From Rhizobiaceae bacterium (GTDB lineage: Bacteria; Pseudomonadota; Alphaproteobacteria; Rhizobiales; Rhizobiaceae): DNA of 64,000 bases. Each line of letters starts with the position of its first letter. Position 1 is the first letter of the stretch. The notes beneath the pieces were generated by a model. That model saw only the letters and a program-made list of their open reading frames with translations, had not been told where the DNA came from and ran no database searches. The stretch covers positions 186,001 to 250,000 of the forward strand of contig JAEPMJ010000005.1 in the NCBI GenBank assembly GCA_017644005.1, in the 5' to 3' direction. Shown piece by piece: positions 1 through 11,381 of the stretch. A program made the position numbers and the translations under genes.

Positions 1-1494
<1,494 letters not shown>

Positions 1495-1572
1495 TACCTT
1501 CCTCCCATTGCCATCACTGACTTATGGCTGGCATCGAACATTGTCCATCAACCGAAGGTCTGACGCGGCACA

Positions 1573-1586
1573 TTGACCGAGGTCAA
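1573..1586. promoter_or_regulatory. FNR/FixK-type box between prpE and small membrane gene
   Basis: Perfect palindrome TTGACCGAGGTCAA, fitting the TTGA-N6-TCAA core of FNR/FixK/FnrN sites. It lies 79 bp upstream of the prpE start and 60 bp upstream of the gene at 1646, so it could serve either. Assignment is by pattern only. Confidence 0.5.
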
Positions 1587-1645
1587 GGTTTCGCCTGCCG
1601 GCGGAAGCGGCTAGGTATCGGTCCGAACCCGGAGATTCGGCCGCC

Positions 1646-1804
1646 ATGGCGAAGATTATCTCATTGCTGCTACTGGGCCTGATGGTGGTGCACATCATCC
1701 GGCCGCTCGGACTGCCGGGCCTCAGGAAGCGCGCCGACTTCTGGAAGATCGCCGTGGTTGCGCTGGCGGCGATGATGCTGACGGTGATCGCGCGGCCGGG
1801 CTAG
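1646..1804 (+). CDS. Small conserved-type membrane protein (52 aa)
   Basis: Starts MAKIISLLLLGLMVVHIIRP and ends LTVIARPG. Two hydrophobic segments (about residues 4-18 and 34-48) flank a basic loop (GLRKRADFWK), so a two-span inner-membrane hairpin is likely. ATG 1646 follows a purine-rich GGAGATT. The last 83 bp overlap the 3' end of the convergent SGNH hydrolase gene. Function is not recognised; similar small proteins of two spans are common in rhizobia. It is called as a gene because its composition is clearly membrane-like, whereas the overlapping hydrolase tail is low-complexity. Confidence 0.6.
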   Translation: MAKIISLLLLGLMVVHIIRPLGLPGLRKRADFWKIAVVALAAMMLTVIARPG

Positions 1805-2516
1805 GCAGAAGTGCCGACGCGAACGCCCATATGTGATCTGCCCAGGCCGCATAACCGGCTTCCGAAGCGTGGAAGCCGTCGGTCGAAAATCCTGACGCAT
1901 CGATGATCGGCAGGCGCGCAGCAGCCAATGCGCCACGCTCCTGGCAAAGGCGCGTCCCCATGCTGTTGATGAGGTCGGCCCGGATGCCGAGTATGCGGCC
2001 AAGCAGCGGCGGTAAGGCCGGCACTTTTTCCATTTCCACCACGGGCGACCAGATGATCTGCGCTTCGGGCCATTTGGCGCGCAGTGCATAGAGCAAGCCG
2101 CCGAATTCGCGCTTGAAGCGCGGCACAGTGTGAAAATTCTTGGCGTCGTTGGTGCCGACCGAAAGCACGATCAGATTCCAGCCGTCATGCGCGAGATTGG
2201 GCAGAACATGGTCGCGCAGCTGGCCGGCGGTCGCCGAATTGAAACCGGCGGCGCGCCAGTCGACCGGGCGTCCGGTCTCAGTGGCAATCCGGGCGGCCAA
2301 CAGTGCCGCCAGTCCGCGGTCGGTCTTGCCTATGCCGACCGAGGCTGCCGAGGAATCGCCGACCACCAAAAGCCGCACCCGCTCGCCTTTGCCGGGTATG
2401 TGATGGATGACCGGCCCTTGCGCCGGCAAGAGCCTTTCAGTGCGCAGCCGTACGCCGACGCCCTGCCAGACATAAACAGGGAAGGCGAGCCAGGAGAGGA
2501 GGGATTTGAAGATCAT
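1722..2516 (-). CDS. SGNH/GDSL-family hydrolase
   Basis: A 264-residue esterase/lipase-fold protein. Block I is VVGDSSAAS (nucleophile Ser, about residues 51-59), the Asn block is SVGTNDAKN and the catalytic Asp-His pair is in STDGFHASEAG near the end of the fold. The N-terminus has a hydrophobic stretch (MIFKSLLSWLAFPVYVWQG) that could anchor it to the membrane. After LPSPAA the last 28 residues are Ser/Arg/Pro-rich and lie antisense to the small gene at 1646, so the natural stop may have been lost. The Shine-Dalgarno (GGAGAG) sits inside a short repeat shared with the phaA-phaB spacer. It is 29 bp downstream of the aldolase stop and probably co-transcribed. Substrate unknown. Confidence 0.8.
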   Translation of the reverse strand: MIFKSLLSWLAFPVYVWQGVGVRLRTERLLPAQGPVIHHIPGKGERVRLLVVGDSSAASVGIGKTDRGLAALLAARIATETGRPVDWRAAGFNSATAGQLRDHVLPNLAHDGWNLIVLSVGTNDAKNFHTVPRFKREFGGLLYALRAKWPEAQIIWSPVVEMEKVPALPPLLGRILGIRADLINSMGTRLCQERGALAAARLPIIDASGFSTDGFHASEAGYAAWADHIWAFASALLPSPAARSPSASSPPAQPRRSSRSRRAS

Positions 2517-2545
2517 TTCCGCTACTCTCCTATTCGCTCAGCGCG

Positions 2546-3439
2546 CTAGCCGGCGCGCGAAGCCTCAAAAATGCCGTCGATTGCCGTGGCAAGTGCGGCA
2601 TTGAATTCGGCGTCGCTCTGGCCGGCTGACAGGCCTTCGGTCAGCGCGCGCGAGAAGCTCGCGATCATGCCGCTGTTCTGCGCCAGCTTGGCGTTGGCAT
2701 CTTCGCGCGAATAGCCGCCCGACAGCGCCACGACCCGCATGACGCGCGGATCGTCGATCAGCGGCTTGTAGAGGTTCGGTTTGTTCGGCAGCGTCAGCTT
2801 GAGCATGATCTGCTTGCCGGACGGCACGGTATCCAGGTGCCTGGTGATTTCGGCGAGCAGGATGTCCTCGGCTTCGGCCTTGTCGGAAATCGAAATTGTC
2901 ACTTCCGGTTCGATGATCGGCACGAGCCCGTGCGACAGGATCTGATTGCCGATTTCGAATTGCTGGGCAACCACCGCGGCGATGCCCTTCGGATTCGCGG
3001 CGTCGATGACCGAGCGCATCTTGGTGCCGAAAACACCCTTGGCGACCGCGCGCTCCAGCAGCGCGTCGAGTTCCGGCATCGGCTTCATCAGCTTCACACC
3101 GTCCGCTTCGTCGGCAAGGCCCTTGTCGACTTTCAGGAAAGGCACCACACCGCGCCTTTCCCAGAGATACTGAGCGGTCGGAATGCCATCGACGTCGCGG
3201 TCCATGGTCTGTTCGAACAGGATCGCGCCCATCACCTTGTCACCGGTGAAGGCTGGCGACTTGATAATGCGCGTGCGCATCTGGTGAATGAGATCGAACA
3301 TTTCATCGTCGTTCGACCAGGCGTCTTCCGAGACGCCGTAGAGCTTGAGCGCTTTCGGCGTCGAACCGCCCGACTGGTCGAGGGCCGCGATGAAACCATC
3401 CTTGTTCGCGGCCTGCGCCGCCATTTGCGTGTTCGTCAT
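2546..3439 (-). CDS. fda: Fructose-bisphosphate aldolase class I
   Basis: A 297-residue class I (Schiff-base) aldolase that cleaves fructose 1,6-bisphosphate to two triose phosphates. The short bacterial type is recognised from [19 protein letters not shown] near the N-terminus, the segment [27 protein letters not shown], and the lysine in MLKLTLPNK that fits the Schiff-base residue. ATG 3439 follows GGAGAAC. It lies 51 bp after pgk in the same direction, with SGNH hydrolase next. Together with pgk, gap and tkt it forms a lower-glycolysis/gluconeogenesis and Calvin-type carbon cluster. Confidence 0.92.
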   Translation of the reverse strand: MTNTQMAAQAANKDGFIAALDQSGGSTPKALKLYGVSEDAWSNDDEMFDLIHQMRTRIIKSPAFTGDKVMGAILFEQTMDRDVDGIPTAQYLWERRGVVPFLKVDKGLADEADGVKLMKPMPELDALLERAVAKGVFGTKMRSVIDAANPKGIAAVVAQQFEIGNQILSHGLVPIIEPEVTISISDKAEAEDILLAEITRHLDTVPSGKQIMLKLTLPNKPNLYKPLIDDPRVMRVVALSGGYSREDANAKLAQNSGMIASFSRALTEGLSAGQSDAEFNAALATAIDGIFEASRAG

Positions 3440-3490
3440 CTCGTTCTCCGATGTCGTTTCATGTCTGAATTGTGGTTGCGAGCGGGTAGC

Positions 3491-4684
3491 TCAGAGCTTC
3501 AAAGCTTCCACGCCTGGCAGTGCCTTGCCTTCCATCCATTCCAGGAAAGCGCCGCCGGCGGTCGATACGTAGGTGAAGTCGTCTGCCACGCCTGCGTGGT
3601 TGAGTGCCGCCACCGTGTCGCCGCCGCCGGCGACGGAGACAAGCAGGCCTTCGCTGGTGCGAGCGGCCGCGAATTTGGCCGCATCCACCGTCGCGCGGTC
3701 GAAGGGTTCGATCTCGAACGCACCGAGCGGGCCGTTCCAGACCAGCGTCTTGGCCTTTTCCAGCCAGCCGTAAATCCCCTTCACGGTCTCTGGTCCGGCG
3801 TCGAGGATCATCGCGTCAGAAGGGACTTCCGACACCGGCACGATTTCGCTCGCAGCGCCAGCCTCGAATTTGCGCGCCACAACGGCGTCGATCGGCAGAA
3901 CGATGACGCAGCCGGCACCGGCGGCCTCAGTCATGATGGTTTTTGCCGTGTGGGCGAGGTCGTGTTCGCACAGCGATTTGCCGACATCGGTGCCGCGCGC
4001 CGCGAGGAAAGTGTTGGCCATGCCACCGCCGATGACCAGCGCGTCAACCTTGTGGACCAGATTGGTCAAAAGATCGATCTTGGTCGAGACCTTTGCGCCG
4101 CCGACGATCGCCACCACCGGACGTTCCGGATCGCCGAGGCCCTTTTCCAATGCATCGAGTTCCGCCTGCATGGTTCGACCGGCATAGGCCGGCAGAATAT
4201 GTGCCAGGCCTTCAGTGGACGCATGTGCGCGGTGCGCGGCGGAAAAGGCGTCGTTGACATAAACATCGGCATTTTCGGCCAGCGCCTTCACGAAATCGGG
4301 GTCGTTCTTTTCTTCGCCCGCGTGGAAGCGCGTGTTTTCCAGAAGCAGGATGTCGCCGCCGACCATCTCGGCGACGGCCTCGCGCGCGGGCTCGCCGGTG
4401 CAGTCGGAAGCGAAGAAGACCCGGCGGTCGAGGACCGTTTCGGTCGCGGCTGCGACCGGCTTCAGCGACTGGGCGGGATCCACCTTGCCTTTGGGGCGGC
4501 CGAAATGGGCAAGCAGGATGACCTTGGCGCCTTTTTCAGAGAGTTCAAGAACAGTACCTGCCACCCGCTGGATACGCGTCGTATCTGTAACCCGGCCGTC
4601 GGCCATCGGCACGTTGAGATCGACGCGCACAAGTACGCGCTTGCCTGCAGGATCGAGGTCGTCGAGGGTTCGGAAGCTGGACAT
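3491..4684 (-). CDS. pgk: Phosphoglycerate kinase
   Basis: A 397-residue cytosolic kinase interconverting 1,3-bisphosphoglycerate/ADP and 3-phosphoglycerate/ATP. The family signature [13 protein letters not shown] is at residues 15-27, [10 protein letters not shown] follows, then [15 protein letters not shown], the nucleotide-domain [11 protein letters not shown] and the C-terminal GGGDTVAAL. Length is normal. It reads into the aldolase gene (51-bp gap) and is preceded by the antiporter gene 59 bp upstream. Confidence 0.97.
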   Translation of the reverse strand: MSSFRTLDDLDPAGKRVLVRVDLNVPMADGRVTDTTRIQRVAGTVLELSEKGAKVILLAHFGRPKGKVDPAQSLKPVAAATETVLDRRVFFASDCTGEPAREAVAEMVGGDILLLENTRFHAGEEKNDPDFVKALAENADVYVNDAFSAAHRAHASTEGLAHILPAYAGRTMQAELDALEKGLGDPERPVVAIVGGAKVSTKIDLLTNLVHKVDALVIGGGMANTFLAARGTDVGKSLCEHDLAHTAKTIMTEAAGAGCVIVLPIDAVVARKFEAGAASEIVPVSEVPSDAMILDAGPETVKGIYGWLEKAKTLVWNGPLGAFEIEPFDRATVDAAKFAAARTSEGLLVSVAGGGDTVAALNHAGVADDFTYVSTAGGAFLEWMEGKALPGVEALKL

Positions 4685-4743
4685 TCACTGCCTTTCACGG
4701 AATTCGCGGGCGCACCATACAGCCCGCCGCCCGCCGTGCAATA

Positions 4744-6642
4744 TCAGGCTTTGTCGCGGCCCGCAGATTCGGCTTCCGTGTCCGCTTCGGTGGGCAATTC
4801 CGATAGCTCTGTGTCGAGCGTTCCCTCCGGCTTTCCCCGCTTGCGGCGAGCTAACCGTGCGGCGACGAACGAGCGCAGCTTGTGCGCCACCTCGCGACCG
4901 GTAAGGAACAGCGGCACCTGTGGGTTCTGCGCTTCGGGTTCCAGCGAAACGCCGACAGTCTCGACCTTACCGGCGTCATCCACGTCACGGACAATCAGTT
5001 CGACCGGCCCCACAGCCACCCGGTCGGCATATTCGGCCTGGCCGCCCAGCCTTGAGGCCATCATTTCCGCAATCGTCATTCCGTCTTCGCCCGGGCGCAG
5101 CTCGATACCGTAGGCCGATTGCAGATCGGCCACCGGTCGCGACGGATCGATGGCAAAGGCACCGAAAAACTCCTCGTCGTCGACTTCCACCGGCAGCGGG
5201 CTGGCAAACAGCCGGTCTAGCAGCGGCGGGTAGCGCGAGGAAATGAACAGGTAGACATAGTCGCCGGCGCGCAGCCGTCCGGCATATTGATAACGCATGG
5301 ACTGGCCGTCGCGCACAACCAGCGACGGACGTGCCCAGCGCGGAATGCGCTCACCCTGCTCCACCGGGCTTCCCGGTACAACGTGATAGACAAGAAGCTC
5401 GTGGCTCGCCGTGCCCGGCAGTTCAACCTCCAGCTTTTCGACCGGGCCGATGCGTTTCGGCACCAGAAGGCCCAGGCGGCGGGCGAGCGGGTTGATCGTC
5501 CAGCCCTGCACCAGAAGCGAAACAAGCACGATGATGAAGGCGACGTTGAAGATGGTGGTGCCGCTTTCGAGGCCGCCGAGCAGCGGCACGATTGCCAGCA
5601 GGATGGACACCGCGCCGCGCAGGCCGACCCAGGCGACAAAGGCGCTTTCGGAACGCTGGAAGTCGAATGGCAGAAGCGTGAGCCAGACCGCCACCGGCCG
5701 TGCGACAAAGATCAGGAACAGCGCCAGGAGGATCGCGGGAATGGCGATTGAGGGAAATTGCGAGGGTGTTGCGAGCAAGCCGAGGATCAGGAACATGATG
5801 ATCTGTGCCAGCCAGGTCATGCCATCCTGAAAGCGGCGCAGCACGGGGGTGGCCTTCATTTGCCGGTTGCCGGCGTAGAGGCCCGCAACGTAAGCCGCCA
5901 GGAAGCCCGAGCCGCCAAGTGCTCCGGTGACGGAAAAGACCAGCAGAGCCAGCGCGATCACGAAGATTGGCACCAGGCCGCGTTCCATGTTGAGCCGGTT
6001 GACGAGGCCCACGATCATGACACCGCCGCCATAGCCGGCGAGCAGGCCGATGCCCATCTGCAGCACGAAATCGAGCAGGAAGCCGACTCCGCTCGTGCCG
6101 CCTTCGCGTGCTAAAATCGCTTCGACCAGAGCGATGGTGAGGAAGATCGCCATCGGATCGTTGGAGCCGGATTCGATCTCCAGCGTCGCGCGCACCTTCT
6201 CGCGGATGGAAATGCCGCCGATGCGCAGCAGGAAGAACACGGCGGCGGCGTCGGTAGAGCCGACAATTGCGCCGAGCAGAAACGATTCCAGCCAGGAAAA
6301 GCCGAGCAGCAGACGCGCCGCCAGGCCGAAGAAGACACTGGTCAAAAGGACGCCGGCGGTCGCCAGTGTCAGGGCCGGCCAGGCCGCCTGGCGAAATGAC
6401 TGCAGTGCGGTGCCAAAGCCGGAATCGAACAGGATGACGGCCAGCGCCAGGGAGCAAACGAAATAGGCGACACCGGCATTGTGGAAGTCGATGCCGAGGC
6501 CATCCACGCCGGCCAGCAGGCCAATCCCCAGAAACAAGAGCAGCAAGGGGGCGCCGAAGCGGAACGCGAGCAGGCTCGAGAAGGCCGCGACCAGCACGAG
6601 CAGCGTGCCGATCAGCGTGACCAGGTAGATCCCTTCGAGCAT
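4744..6642 (-). CDS. CPA1-type K+/H+ antiporter (NhaP2/CvrA-like)
   Basis: A 632-residue inner-membrane antiporter. The first 390 residues hold about 12-13 hydrophobic segments, including FDSGFGTALQSFRQ and the ion-binding GAIVGSTDAAAVFFLL. The rest is a soluble regulatory part: a TrkA_C-like domain (about 400-480; KLEVELPGTASHELLVYHVVPGSPV), then a second domain starting EVDDEEFFGAFAIDP and an acidic, low-complexity end. This architecture matches NhaP2/CvrA, which exchange K+ for protons. It separates gap from pgk in the glycolytic cluster. A terminator lies upstream, behind gap, so it probably has its own promoter. Ion specificity is inferred from family. Confidence 0.85.
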   Translation of the reverse strand: MLEGIYLVTLIGTLLVLVAAFSSLLAFRFGAPLLLLFLGIGLLAGVDGLGIDFHNAGVAYFVCSLALAVILFDSGFGTALQSFRQAAWPALTLATAGVLLTSVFFGLAARLLLGFSWLESFLLGAIVGSTDAAAVFFLLRIGGISIREKVRATLEIESGSNDPMAIFLTIALVEAILAREGGTSGVGFLLDFVLQMGIGLLAGYGGGVMIVGLVNRLNMERGLVPIFVIALALLVFSVTGALGGSGFLAAYVAGLYAGNRQMKATPVLRRFQDGMTWLAQIIMFLILGLLATPSQFPSIAIPAILLALFLIFVARPVAVWLTLLPFDFQRSESAFVAWVGLRGAVSILLAIVPLLGGLESGTTIFNVAFIIVLVSLLVQGWTINPLARRLGLLVPKRIGPVEKLEVELPGTASHELLVYHVVPGSPVEQGERIPRWARPSLVVRDGQSMRYQYAGRLRAGDYVYLFISSRYPPLLDRLFASPLPVEVDDEEFFGAFAIDPSRPVADLQSAYGIELRPGEDGMTIAEMMASRLGGQAEYADRVAVGPVELIVRDVDDAGKVETVGVSLEPEAQNPQVPLFLTGREVAHKLRSFVAARLARRKRGKPEGTLDTELSELPTEADTEAESAGRDKA

Positions 6643-6750
6643 TGAGCCAACTTTCCGATTGCGCCGAGCGGTCTGTCGCGCGCCTCAATGGCGGAATATT
6701 GGCGGAGCGTGCTGCAATGCCGCAAGGGCAAGTGTCGAAAAAGGCAAGAA

Positions 6751-6780
6751 AAAAGCCCGGCGGAACCGGGCTTTTGAGAA
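6751..6780 (-). terminator. Rho-independent terminator of gap
   Basis: On the minus strand, 18 bp past the gap stop, AAAAGCCCGG and CCGGGCTTTT form a 10-bp stem with a 5-nt loop, and the T run follows (TTTTTT). Confidence 0.85.
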
Positions 6781-6797
6781 ACGGATGGTTGCGTGGC

Positions 6798-7808
6798 TCA
6801 GATCAGCTTGCCGATCGCGACGGTCGTGTCGGCCATGCGGTTCGAGAAACCCCACTCATTGTCGTACCACGACATGACGCGTACCAGGTCACCCTCGATC
6901 ACCTTGGTCTGGTCGAGCGCAAAGGTTGACGATGCCGGGTTGTGGTTCAGGTCGATCGAAACAAGCGGCTCGTTGGTGTAGGCGAGGATGCCTTTCAACG
7001 GGCCGTCAGCAGCGGCGACGAGCGCGTTGTTGACCTCTTCAACCGTGACCTTCTTCCGTGGCACGAACTTGAAATCGATAACCGACACGTTCGGGGTCGG
7101 TACGCGGATCGACACGCCGTCCAGCTTGCCGTTGAGCTCCGGCAGCACAAGGCCGACGGCCTTCGCGGCGCCGGTAGAGGTCGGGATCATCGACATCGCC
7201 GCAGCGCGGGCGCGGTAGAGGTCCTTGTGCATCGTGTCCAGCGTCGGTTGATCGCCGGTGTAGGCGTGCACCGTTGTCATGAAGCCCTTTTCGATTCCGA
7301 ACGCGTCATTGAGCACCTTTGCGACGGGCGCCAGGCAGTTGGTCGTGCAGGACGCATTGGAGACGACAAGGTGGTCGCTGGTCAGCTTGTCTTCGTTGAC
7401 GCCGTAGACGACCGTCAGGTCGGCACCGCTGGCAGGAGCAGAAACAAGAACGCGTTTTGCGCCTGCCTGCAGATGCGCGGAGGCTTTTTCTTTCGATGTG
7501 AAGATGCCGGTGCACTCCAGCGCAATGTCGACGCCGAGTTCTTTCCACGGCAGCTTGGCGGGGTCGCGCTCGGCCAGGACCTTGAAGCTGTCGCCGCCCT
7601 CGATGTGGATCGTATCGCCGTCAACCTTGACGCTCTTCGGGAAGCGGCCGTGCACGCTGTCGTAGCGCATCAGATGCGCGTTGGTCTCGACCGGCCCGAG
7701 ATCGTTGATGGCGACAACATCGATGTCCTTGCGGCCGGACTCATAGATGGCGCGGACAATGTTGCGGCCGATGCGGCCAAATCCGTTGATGGCGACTTTG
7801 ACTGTCAT
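6798..7808 (-). CDS. gap: Glyceraldehyde-3-phosphate dehydrogenase (type I)
   Basis: A 336-residue NAD(P)-dependent enzyme converting glyceraldehyde 3-phosphate, phosphate and NAD(P)+ to 1,3-bisphosphoglycerate. The Rossmann start [19 protein letters not shown], catalytic [13 protein letters not shown] and STGAAKAV segments are all present. The frame is open 27 codons further upstream, but ATG 7808 gives the canonical N-terminus and follows a GAGGAG Shine-Dalgarno. It lies 171 bp downstream of tkt and ends at a strong terminator. Confidence 0.96.
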   Translation of the reverse strand: MTVKVAINGFGRIGRNIVRAIYESGRKDIDVVAINDLGPVETNAHLMRYDSVHGRFPKSVKVDGDTIHIEGGDSFKVLAERDPAKLPWKELGVDIALECTGIFTSKEKASAHLQAGAKRVLVSAPASGADLTVVYGVNEDKLTSDHLVVSNASCTTNCLAPVAKVLNDAFGIEKGFMTTVHAYTGDQPTLDTMHKDLYRARAAAMSMIPTSTGAAKAVGLVLPELNGKLDGVSIRVPTPNVSVIDFKFVPRKKVTVEEVNNALVAAADGPLKGILAYTNEPLVSIDLNHNPASSTFALDQTKVIEGDLVRVMSWYDNEWGFSNRMADTTVAIGKLI

Positions 7809-7979
7809 GCGATGATCTCCTCGCGGACGTGTTAGGGCATCCCAGCCGCGGCGCTGGGGGAAATGGAGCGTGCCTTGCCGGGCAGGCACGCCGTCATAAC
7901 GGCGCCAAGGGCAAGAATCCAGCGCCAGGAGCCGGATTTCTGCGTCGCCCGCCGCCTATCGACTGTACCAGGAAGTGGC

Positions 7980-9974
7980 TCAGGCCTCGTCGTCGAGCCC
8001 GGCCATCGCGGCCTTGACCACTGCCTCGGCGGTGATGCCGAAATGAGCGTAGAGTTCCTTGTAGGGCCCGCTCGCTCCATAGCCGCTCATGCCGATAAAC
8101 GTGCCGTCGGTGCCGATGAAGCGATCCCAGCCCTGCCGGACGCCTGCCTCGATCGCGATACGCACCGGCGCTGTGCCGATGACGGCAGCCTGATAATCGG
8201 CGCTCTGCTGCTCGAACAATTCGAAGGACGGCACGGAAACCACGCGTGCAGGCACGCCGCGCTTCTCAAGCTCTGCCTGAGCGTTGACGGCGATCTCGAC
8301 TTCAGAACCGGTTGCGAAGATCGTCACCTTGGCATCGTCGGAGGCCATACGCAGCTCGTAGGCGCCAAGCGCGCACAGGTTGTCTTCGCTGGCCTCCAGG
8401 CGAACCGCCGGCAGGTTCTGGCGGGTCAGGGCAAGCGTCGAAGGCGATTTGCGGCTCGTGATGGCGAGCTGCCAGCACTCGGCGGTTTCCATTGCGTCGG
8501 CCGGACGGAAGACGATGTGGTTGGGTATGGCGCGCAGCGCAGCCACCTGCTCGACCGGCTGGTGAGTCGGGCCGTCTTCGCCAAGGCCAATGGAATCGTG
8601 CGTCATGACGAAGATGGACCGGACGCCCATCAGCGAGGCGAGGCGCATGGACGGGCGTGCGTAGTCGGAAAACGTCAGGAACGTGCCACCGTAAGGAATA
8701 ATGCCGCCATGCAGCGCCATGCCGTTAATGGCGGCCGCCATGCCGTGTTCGCGAATGCCGTAATATACATATCGGCCGTCATAGTCGCCGGGGGCTATTG
8801 GCTTGGTCTGGCTGGTTTTGGTGTTGTTGGACCCGGTCAGGTCGGCCGAACCGCCGATGGTCTCGGGTACGACGCCGTTGATGACTTCCAGCGCCATCTC
8901 CGACGATTTGCGAGTAGCGACGCTGGGTCGGTCCTCAGCGAGCTTCTTTTTGTAGTCTGCAATGGCGCTGTCGAATTCGGCCGGAAGGTCGCCGCTTATG
9001 CGGCGTTCGAATTCGGCGCGCAGTTCGCCGTTCGTATCAGCGAGCCGCTGTTCCCACGCCTTGCGCTCTTTGGCTGATCGCAGGCCGGCGAGGCGCCAGT
9101 CATCGAGAATGTCCGAGGGGATGACAAAGGGCGGCGAATCCCAGTTCAGTGCCTTTCGTGTTGCGGCAATTTCCTCATCGCCAAGCGGTGAGCCATGTAC
9201 CTTGGAAGTGCCGGCCTTGTTGGGGGAGCCGAAGCCGATGGTGGTACGGAAGGCGATCATGGTTGGCCGGTCGGACTGGCGCGCCGCCTCGATCGCTGCG
9301 GCAATAGCGTCCGGATCATGCCCGTCAGCCTGCAGCGTATTCCAGCCCGAGGCCTCGAAGCGCTTCGCCTGGTCGGTGGAATCGGACAGTGAAACCGGGC
9401 CGTCGATGGATATGCGGTTGTCGTCCCACATCACGATCAGCTTGTTGAGCCTGAGATGACCGGCAAGCGCGATGGCTTCCTGGCTGATGCCTTCCATGAG
9501 GCAGCCGTCGCCGGCCAGAACATAGGTATAATGATCGACGAGCTCGTCGCCGAAGCGCGCGTTGAGGATACGCTCCGCCAATGCCATGCCGACGCCGTTT
9601 GCCAGGCCCTGGCCCAGCGGGCCGGTCGTGGTTTCGATGCCTGCCGCATGGCCATATTCAGGGTGGCCAGCGGTGCGGGAGCCGAGCTGGCGGAACTTCT
9701 TGATCTCGTCCAGCGTGATATCTTCGTAGCCCGACAGATAGAGCAGCGAATAGAGCAGCATCGAGCCATGGCCGGCGGACAGGATGAACCTGTCACGGTC
9801 GGCCCAATCCGGCTGCTTCGGATCGTGGGTCATGAAGCGGGTAAAGAGCACCGTTGCGATGTCCGCAGCGCCCATAGGCAGGCCGGGATGTCCTGAATTC
9901 GCTGCCTGGACGGCGTCGATCGACAGAAAACGGATGGCATTGGCCATACGGTCATGCTTTTCGCGTGAAGTCAT
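7980..9974 (-). CDS. tkt: Transketolase
   Basis: A 664-residue TPP-dependent enzyme moving two-carbon units in the pentose phosphate pathway. N-terminal domain: [16 protein letters not shown] with the active-site His, and the TPP motif [24 protein letters not shown] ending near an Asn (abbreviated: GDG near 157, N near 187). The pyrimidine domain has [16 protein letters not shown] with the catalytic Glu, and the C-terminal domain is complete. Divergent from DUF4164-zapA across 273 bp; next gene downstream is gap. Confidence 0.96.
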   Translation of the reverse strand: MTSREKHDRMANAIRFLSIDAVQAANSGHPGLPMGAADIATVLFTRFMTHDPKQPDWADRDRFILSAGHGSMLLYSLLYLSGYEDITLDEIKKFRQLGSRTAGHPEYGHAAGIETTTGPLGQGLANGVGMALAERILNARFGDELVDHYTYVLAGDGCLMEGISQEAIALAGHLRLNKLIVMWDDNRISIDGPVSLSDSTDQAKRFEASGWNTLQADGHDPDAIAAAIEAARQSDRPTMIAFRTTIGFGSPNKAGTSKVHGSPLGDEEIAATRKALNWDSPPFVIPSDILDDWRLAGLRSAKERKAWEQRLADTNGELRAEFERRISGDLPAEFDSAIADYKKKLAEDRPSVATRKSSEMALEVINGVVPETIGGSADLTGSNNTKTSQTKPIAPGDYDGRYVYYGIREHGMAAAINGMALHGGIIPYGGTFLTFSDYARPSMRLASLMGVRSIFVMTHDSIGLGEDGPTHQPVEQVAALRAIPNHIVFRPADAMETAECWQLAITSRKSPSTLALTRQNLPAVRLEASEDNLCALGAYELRMASDDAKVTIFATGSEVEIAVNAQAELEKRGVPARVVSVPSFELFEQQSADYQAAVIGTAPVRIAIEAGVRQGWDRFIGTDGTFIGMSGYGASGPYKELYAHFGITAEAVVKAAMAGLDDEA

Positions 9975-10247
9975 TTCTTATGCTCGCTGACGGCCCCAGG
10001 CCAGGAATGGACATGCGGCGCGTTTGCCGCCGGAAAAAAGCAGGCGACACATATCAGGTGCCGCCCCTGAGTCAACAAAGCCGGCGGGCTGCCGTTGAGG
10101 TGCTTCCACAACCTGAGGACAGACCAAGAACGCGGGGAAAGCGAACCTGGGTTGGTTGACGCGCGCTTCACACGAAGCCTAATCTTTTCCGTCTAACGGC
10201 CTGCCATCAGGGCATGATTCCATGCGTACTCTGTCCGGAAAGTCGCC

Positions 10248-10520
10248 ATGTCGAGCGAACCGACGCTGAAAGAGGTGATCGCCCGCCTGGGAAAGGCGAT
10301 CGATTCGCTGGAGGAGTCGGTTATGGAGCGGGTTGGCCGTGAGCAGGATTCGGAGGAGGCCGAGGCGGAGGTGCAGCGGCTGAATGCCGACCGGGCGCGC
10401 CTTGCGCAGGAACTCGATTCGTCCGAAGCCAGGGCCGAGCGTCTCGAAGACGCGAACAAGGAAGTGTCGCGCCGGCTGGTGACGGCAATGGAAACGATCA
10501 GAGCGGTTCTGGACAGGTAG
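10248..10520 (+). CDS. DUF4164 family coiled-coil protein
   Basis: A 90-residue, highly charged, almost entirely helical protein (about residues 10-85 predicted coiled coil, rich in Glu, Arg, Leu). It sits 20 bp upstream of zapA, the place where rhizobial genomes carry a DUF4164 protein; that family name is from context and recall. The coupling to zapA suggests a cell-division or Z-ring role, which is inference. No conserved catalytic residues. A 5-bp inverted repeat GCATG-ATTC-CATGC lies 22 bp upstream of the start. Confidence 0.75.
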   Translation: MSSEPTLKEVIARLGKAIDSLEESVMERVGREQDSEEAEAEVQRLNADRARLAQELDSSEARAERLEDANKEVSRRLVTAMETIRAVLDR

Positions 10521-10540
10521 TCGGGCAACGAGACGCGGCG

Positions 10541-10906
10541 ATGGCTCAAGTCACAGTAACGATCGACGGCAAGCAGTACCGAATGGCCTGCGATGAGGGG
10601 CAGCAGGAGCACCTCATCGATCTGGCCTCGCGTTTCGACCGTTATGTCGCGCATCTGAAAGAGAGTTTTGGCGAGATTGGCGATCAGCGCATCACCGTGA
10701 TGTCGGGCATCATGGTGATGGACGAACTCGCGGAACTGCAAAAGCGTGTGCTCGGCATGGAGAGCGAGATCGCCACGCTGCGCAAGACCCGTGACGACGC
10801 TCTGGTGAAGGCCGACAAGAACGATGCAGCGCTCGTCGGCGCGCTGTCGCATCTGGCCGAGCGCATGGAAGCGCTGGCGGGCAAGCTTGGACGCAAGGCG
10901 GATTAA
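10541..10906 (+). CDS. zapA: Cell division protein ZapA
   Basis: A 121-residue FtsZ-associated protein that promotes bundling of Z-ring filaments. It opens with the ZapA fold AQVTVTIDGKQYRMACDEGQQEHLIDLASRF (shown in part: VTIDGKQYRMACDEGQ), followed by a DQRITVMSGIMVMDEL helix and a C-terminal coiled coil. Co-directional with DUF4164. Its stop overlaps the convergent GNAT gene by 4 bp, so there is no room here for the 6S RNA and 5-formyl-THF cyclo-ligase genes often found after zapA in related bacteria. Confidence 0.9.
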   Translation: MAQVTVTIDGKQYRMACDEGQQEHLIDLASRFDRYVAHLKESFGEIGDQRITVMSGIMVMDELAELQKRVLGMESEIATLRKTRDDALVKADKNDAALVGALSHLAERMEALAGKLGRKAD

Positions 10907-11376
10907 AGCCGCAGCTCCAGCAATGGAATCCTGCGGCCTGGGATGGAGCCTGAAGGTTCGTCGCCGATCCTGCGCGCGCCGTGATGTTCGTAGAACGGCA
11001 CTGCATCCGGGTCCGCTGCTATATTGAGCAGCGTTGCACCTCGGGCCGCGGCAGTGTCGGCTGCCCATTCGAGCAGAAGCCGACCAAGCCCGAGCCCCAT
11101 GAAACGCGGATCGACAAACAGTTTGTCGAGATGCCAAACGCCGTTTTCCTCGCCGATTTCGGCTACGGCCGCGAGGCCGCCATCAATGGTGGCGACCCTG
11201 AGCAGCGGCGCGGCGGCGGTTTCAGGCGTCACCGTCAGCTCGGAGCGGCAAGCTTCCATAAACGTCCTATCATAACCCCAATGCGCCTTGGAGCGCAGAC
11301 ACAGTTCGGTAAGGCGTGCGGCCTCGTTGGAGCGTGCGGCACGCAGAGCGATGTCGAGGGATGCCGTCTGCGCCAT
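10903..11376 (-). CDS. GNAT family N-acetyltransferase
   Basis: A 157-residue acetyl-CoA-dependent acetyltransferase. Motif A is LDKLFVDPRFMGLGLGRLLLEWA (core V/P-x-x-x-G-L-G-x-G/R, about residues 85-105) and motif B includes NIAADPDAVPFYEHHGA. Substrate cannot be told. ATG 11376 has no clear Shine-Dalgarno and lies 5 nt after the stop of an upstream 50-codon reading frame, so translational coupling is possible. Convergent 4-bp overlap with zapA. Confidence 0.85.
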   Translation of the reverse strand: MAQTASLDIALRAARSNEAARLTELCLRSKAHWGYDRTFMEACRSELTVTPETAAAPLLRVATIDGGLAAVAEIGEENGVWHLDKLFVDPRFMGLGLGRLLLEWAADTAAARGATLLNIAADPDAVPFYEHHGARRIGDEPSGSIPGRRIPLLELRL

Positions 11377-11381
11377 CGAAC

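Noticed and set aside
2837-5113. Long plus-strand open frame (about 758 codons) opposite pgk and aldolase
   Set aside because: It is antisense to two clear enzymes; long opposite-strand frames are expected in GC-rich coding DNA, and its translation has no recognisable domain.
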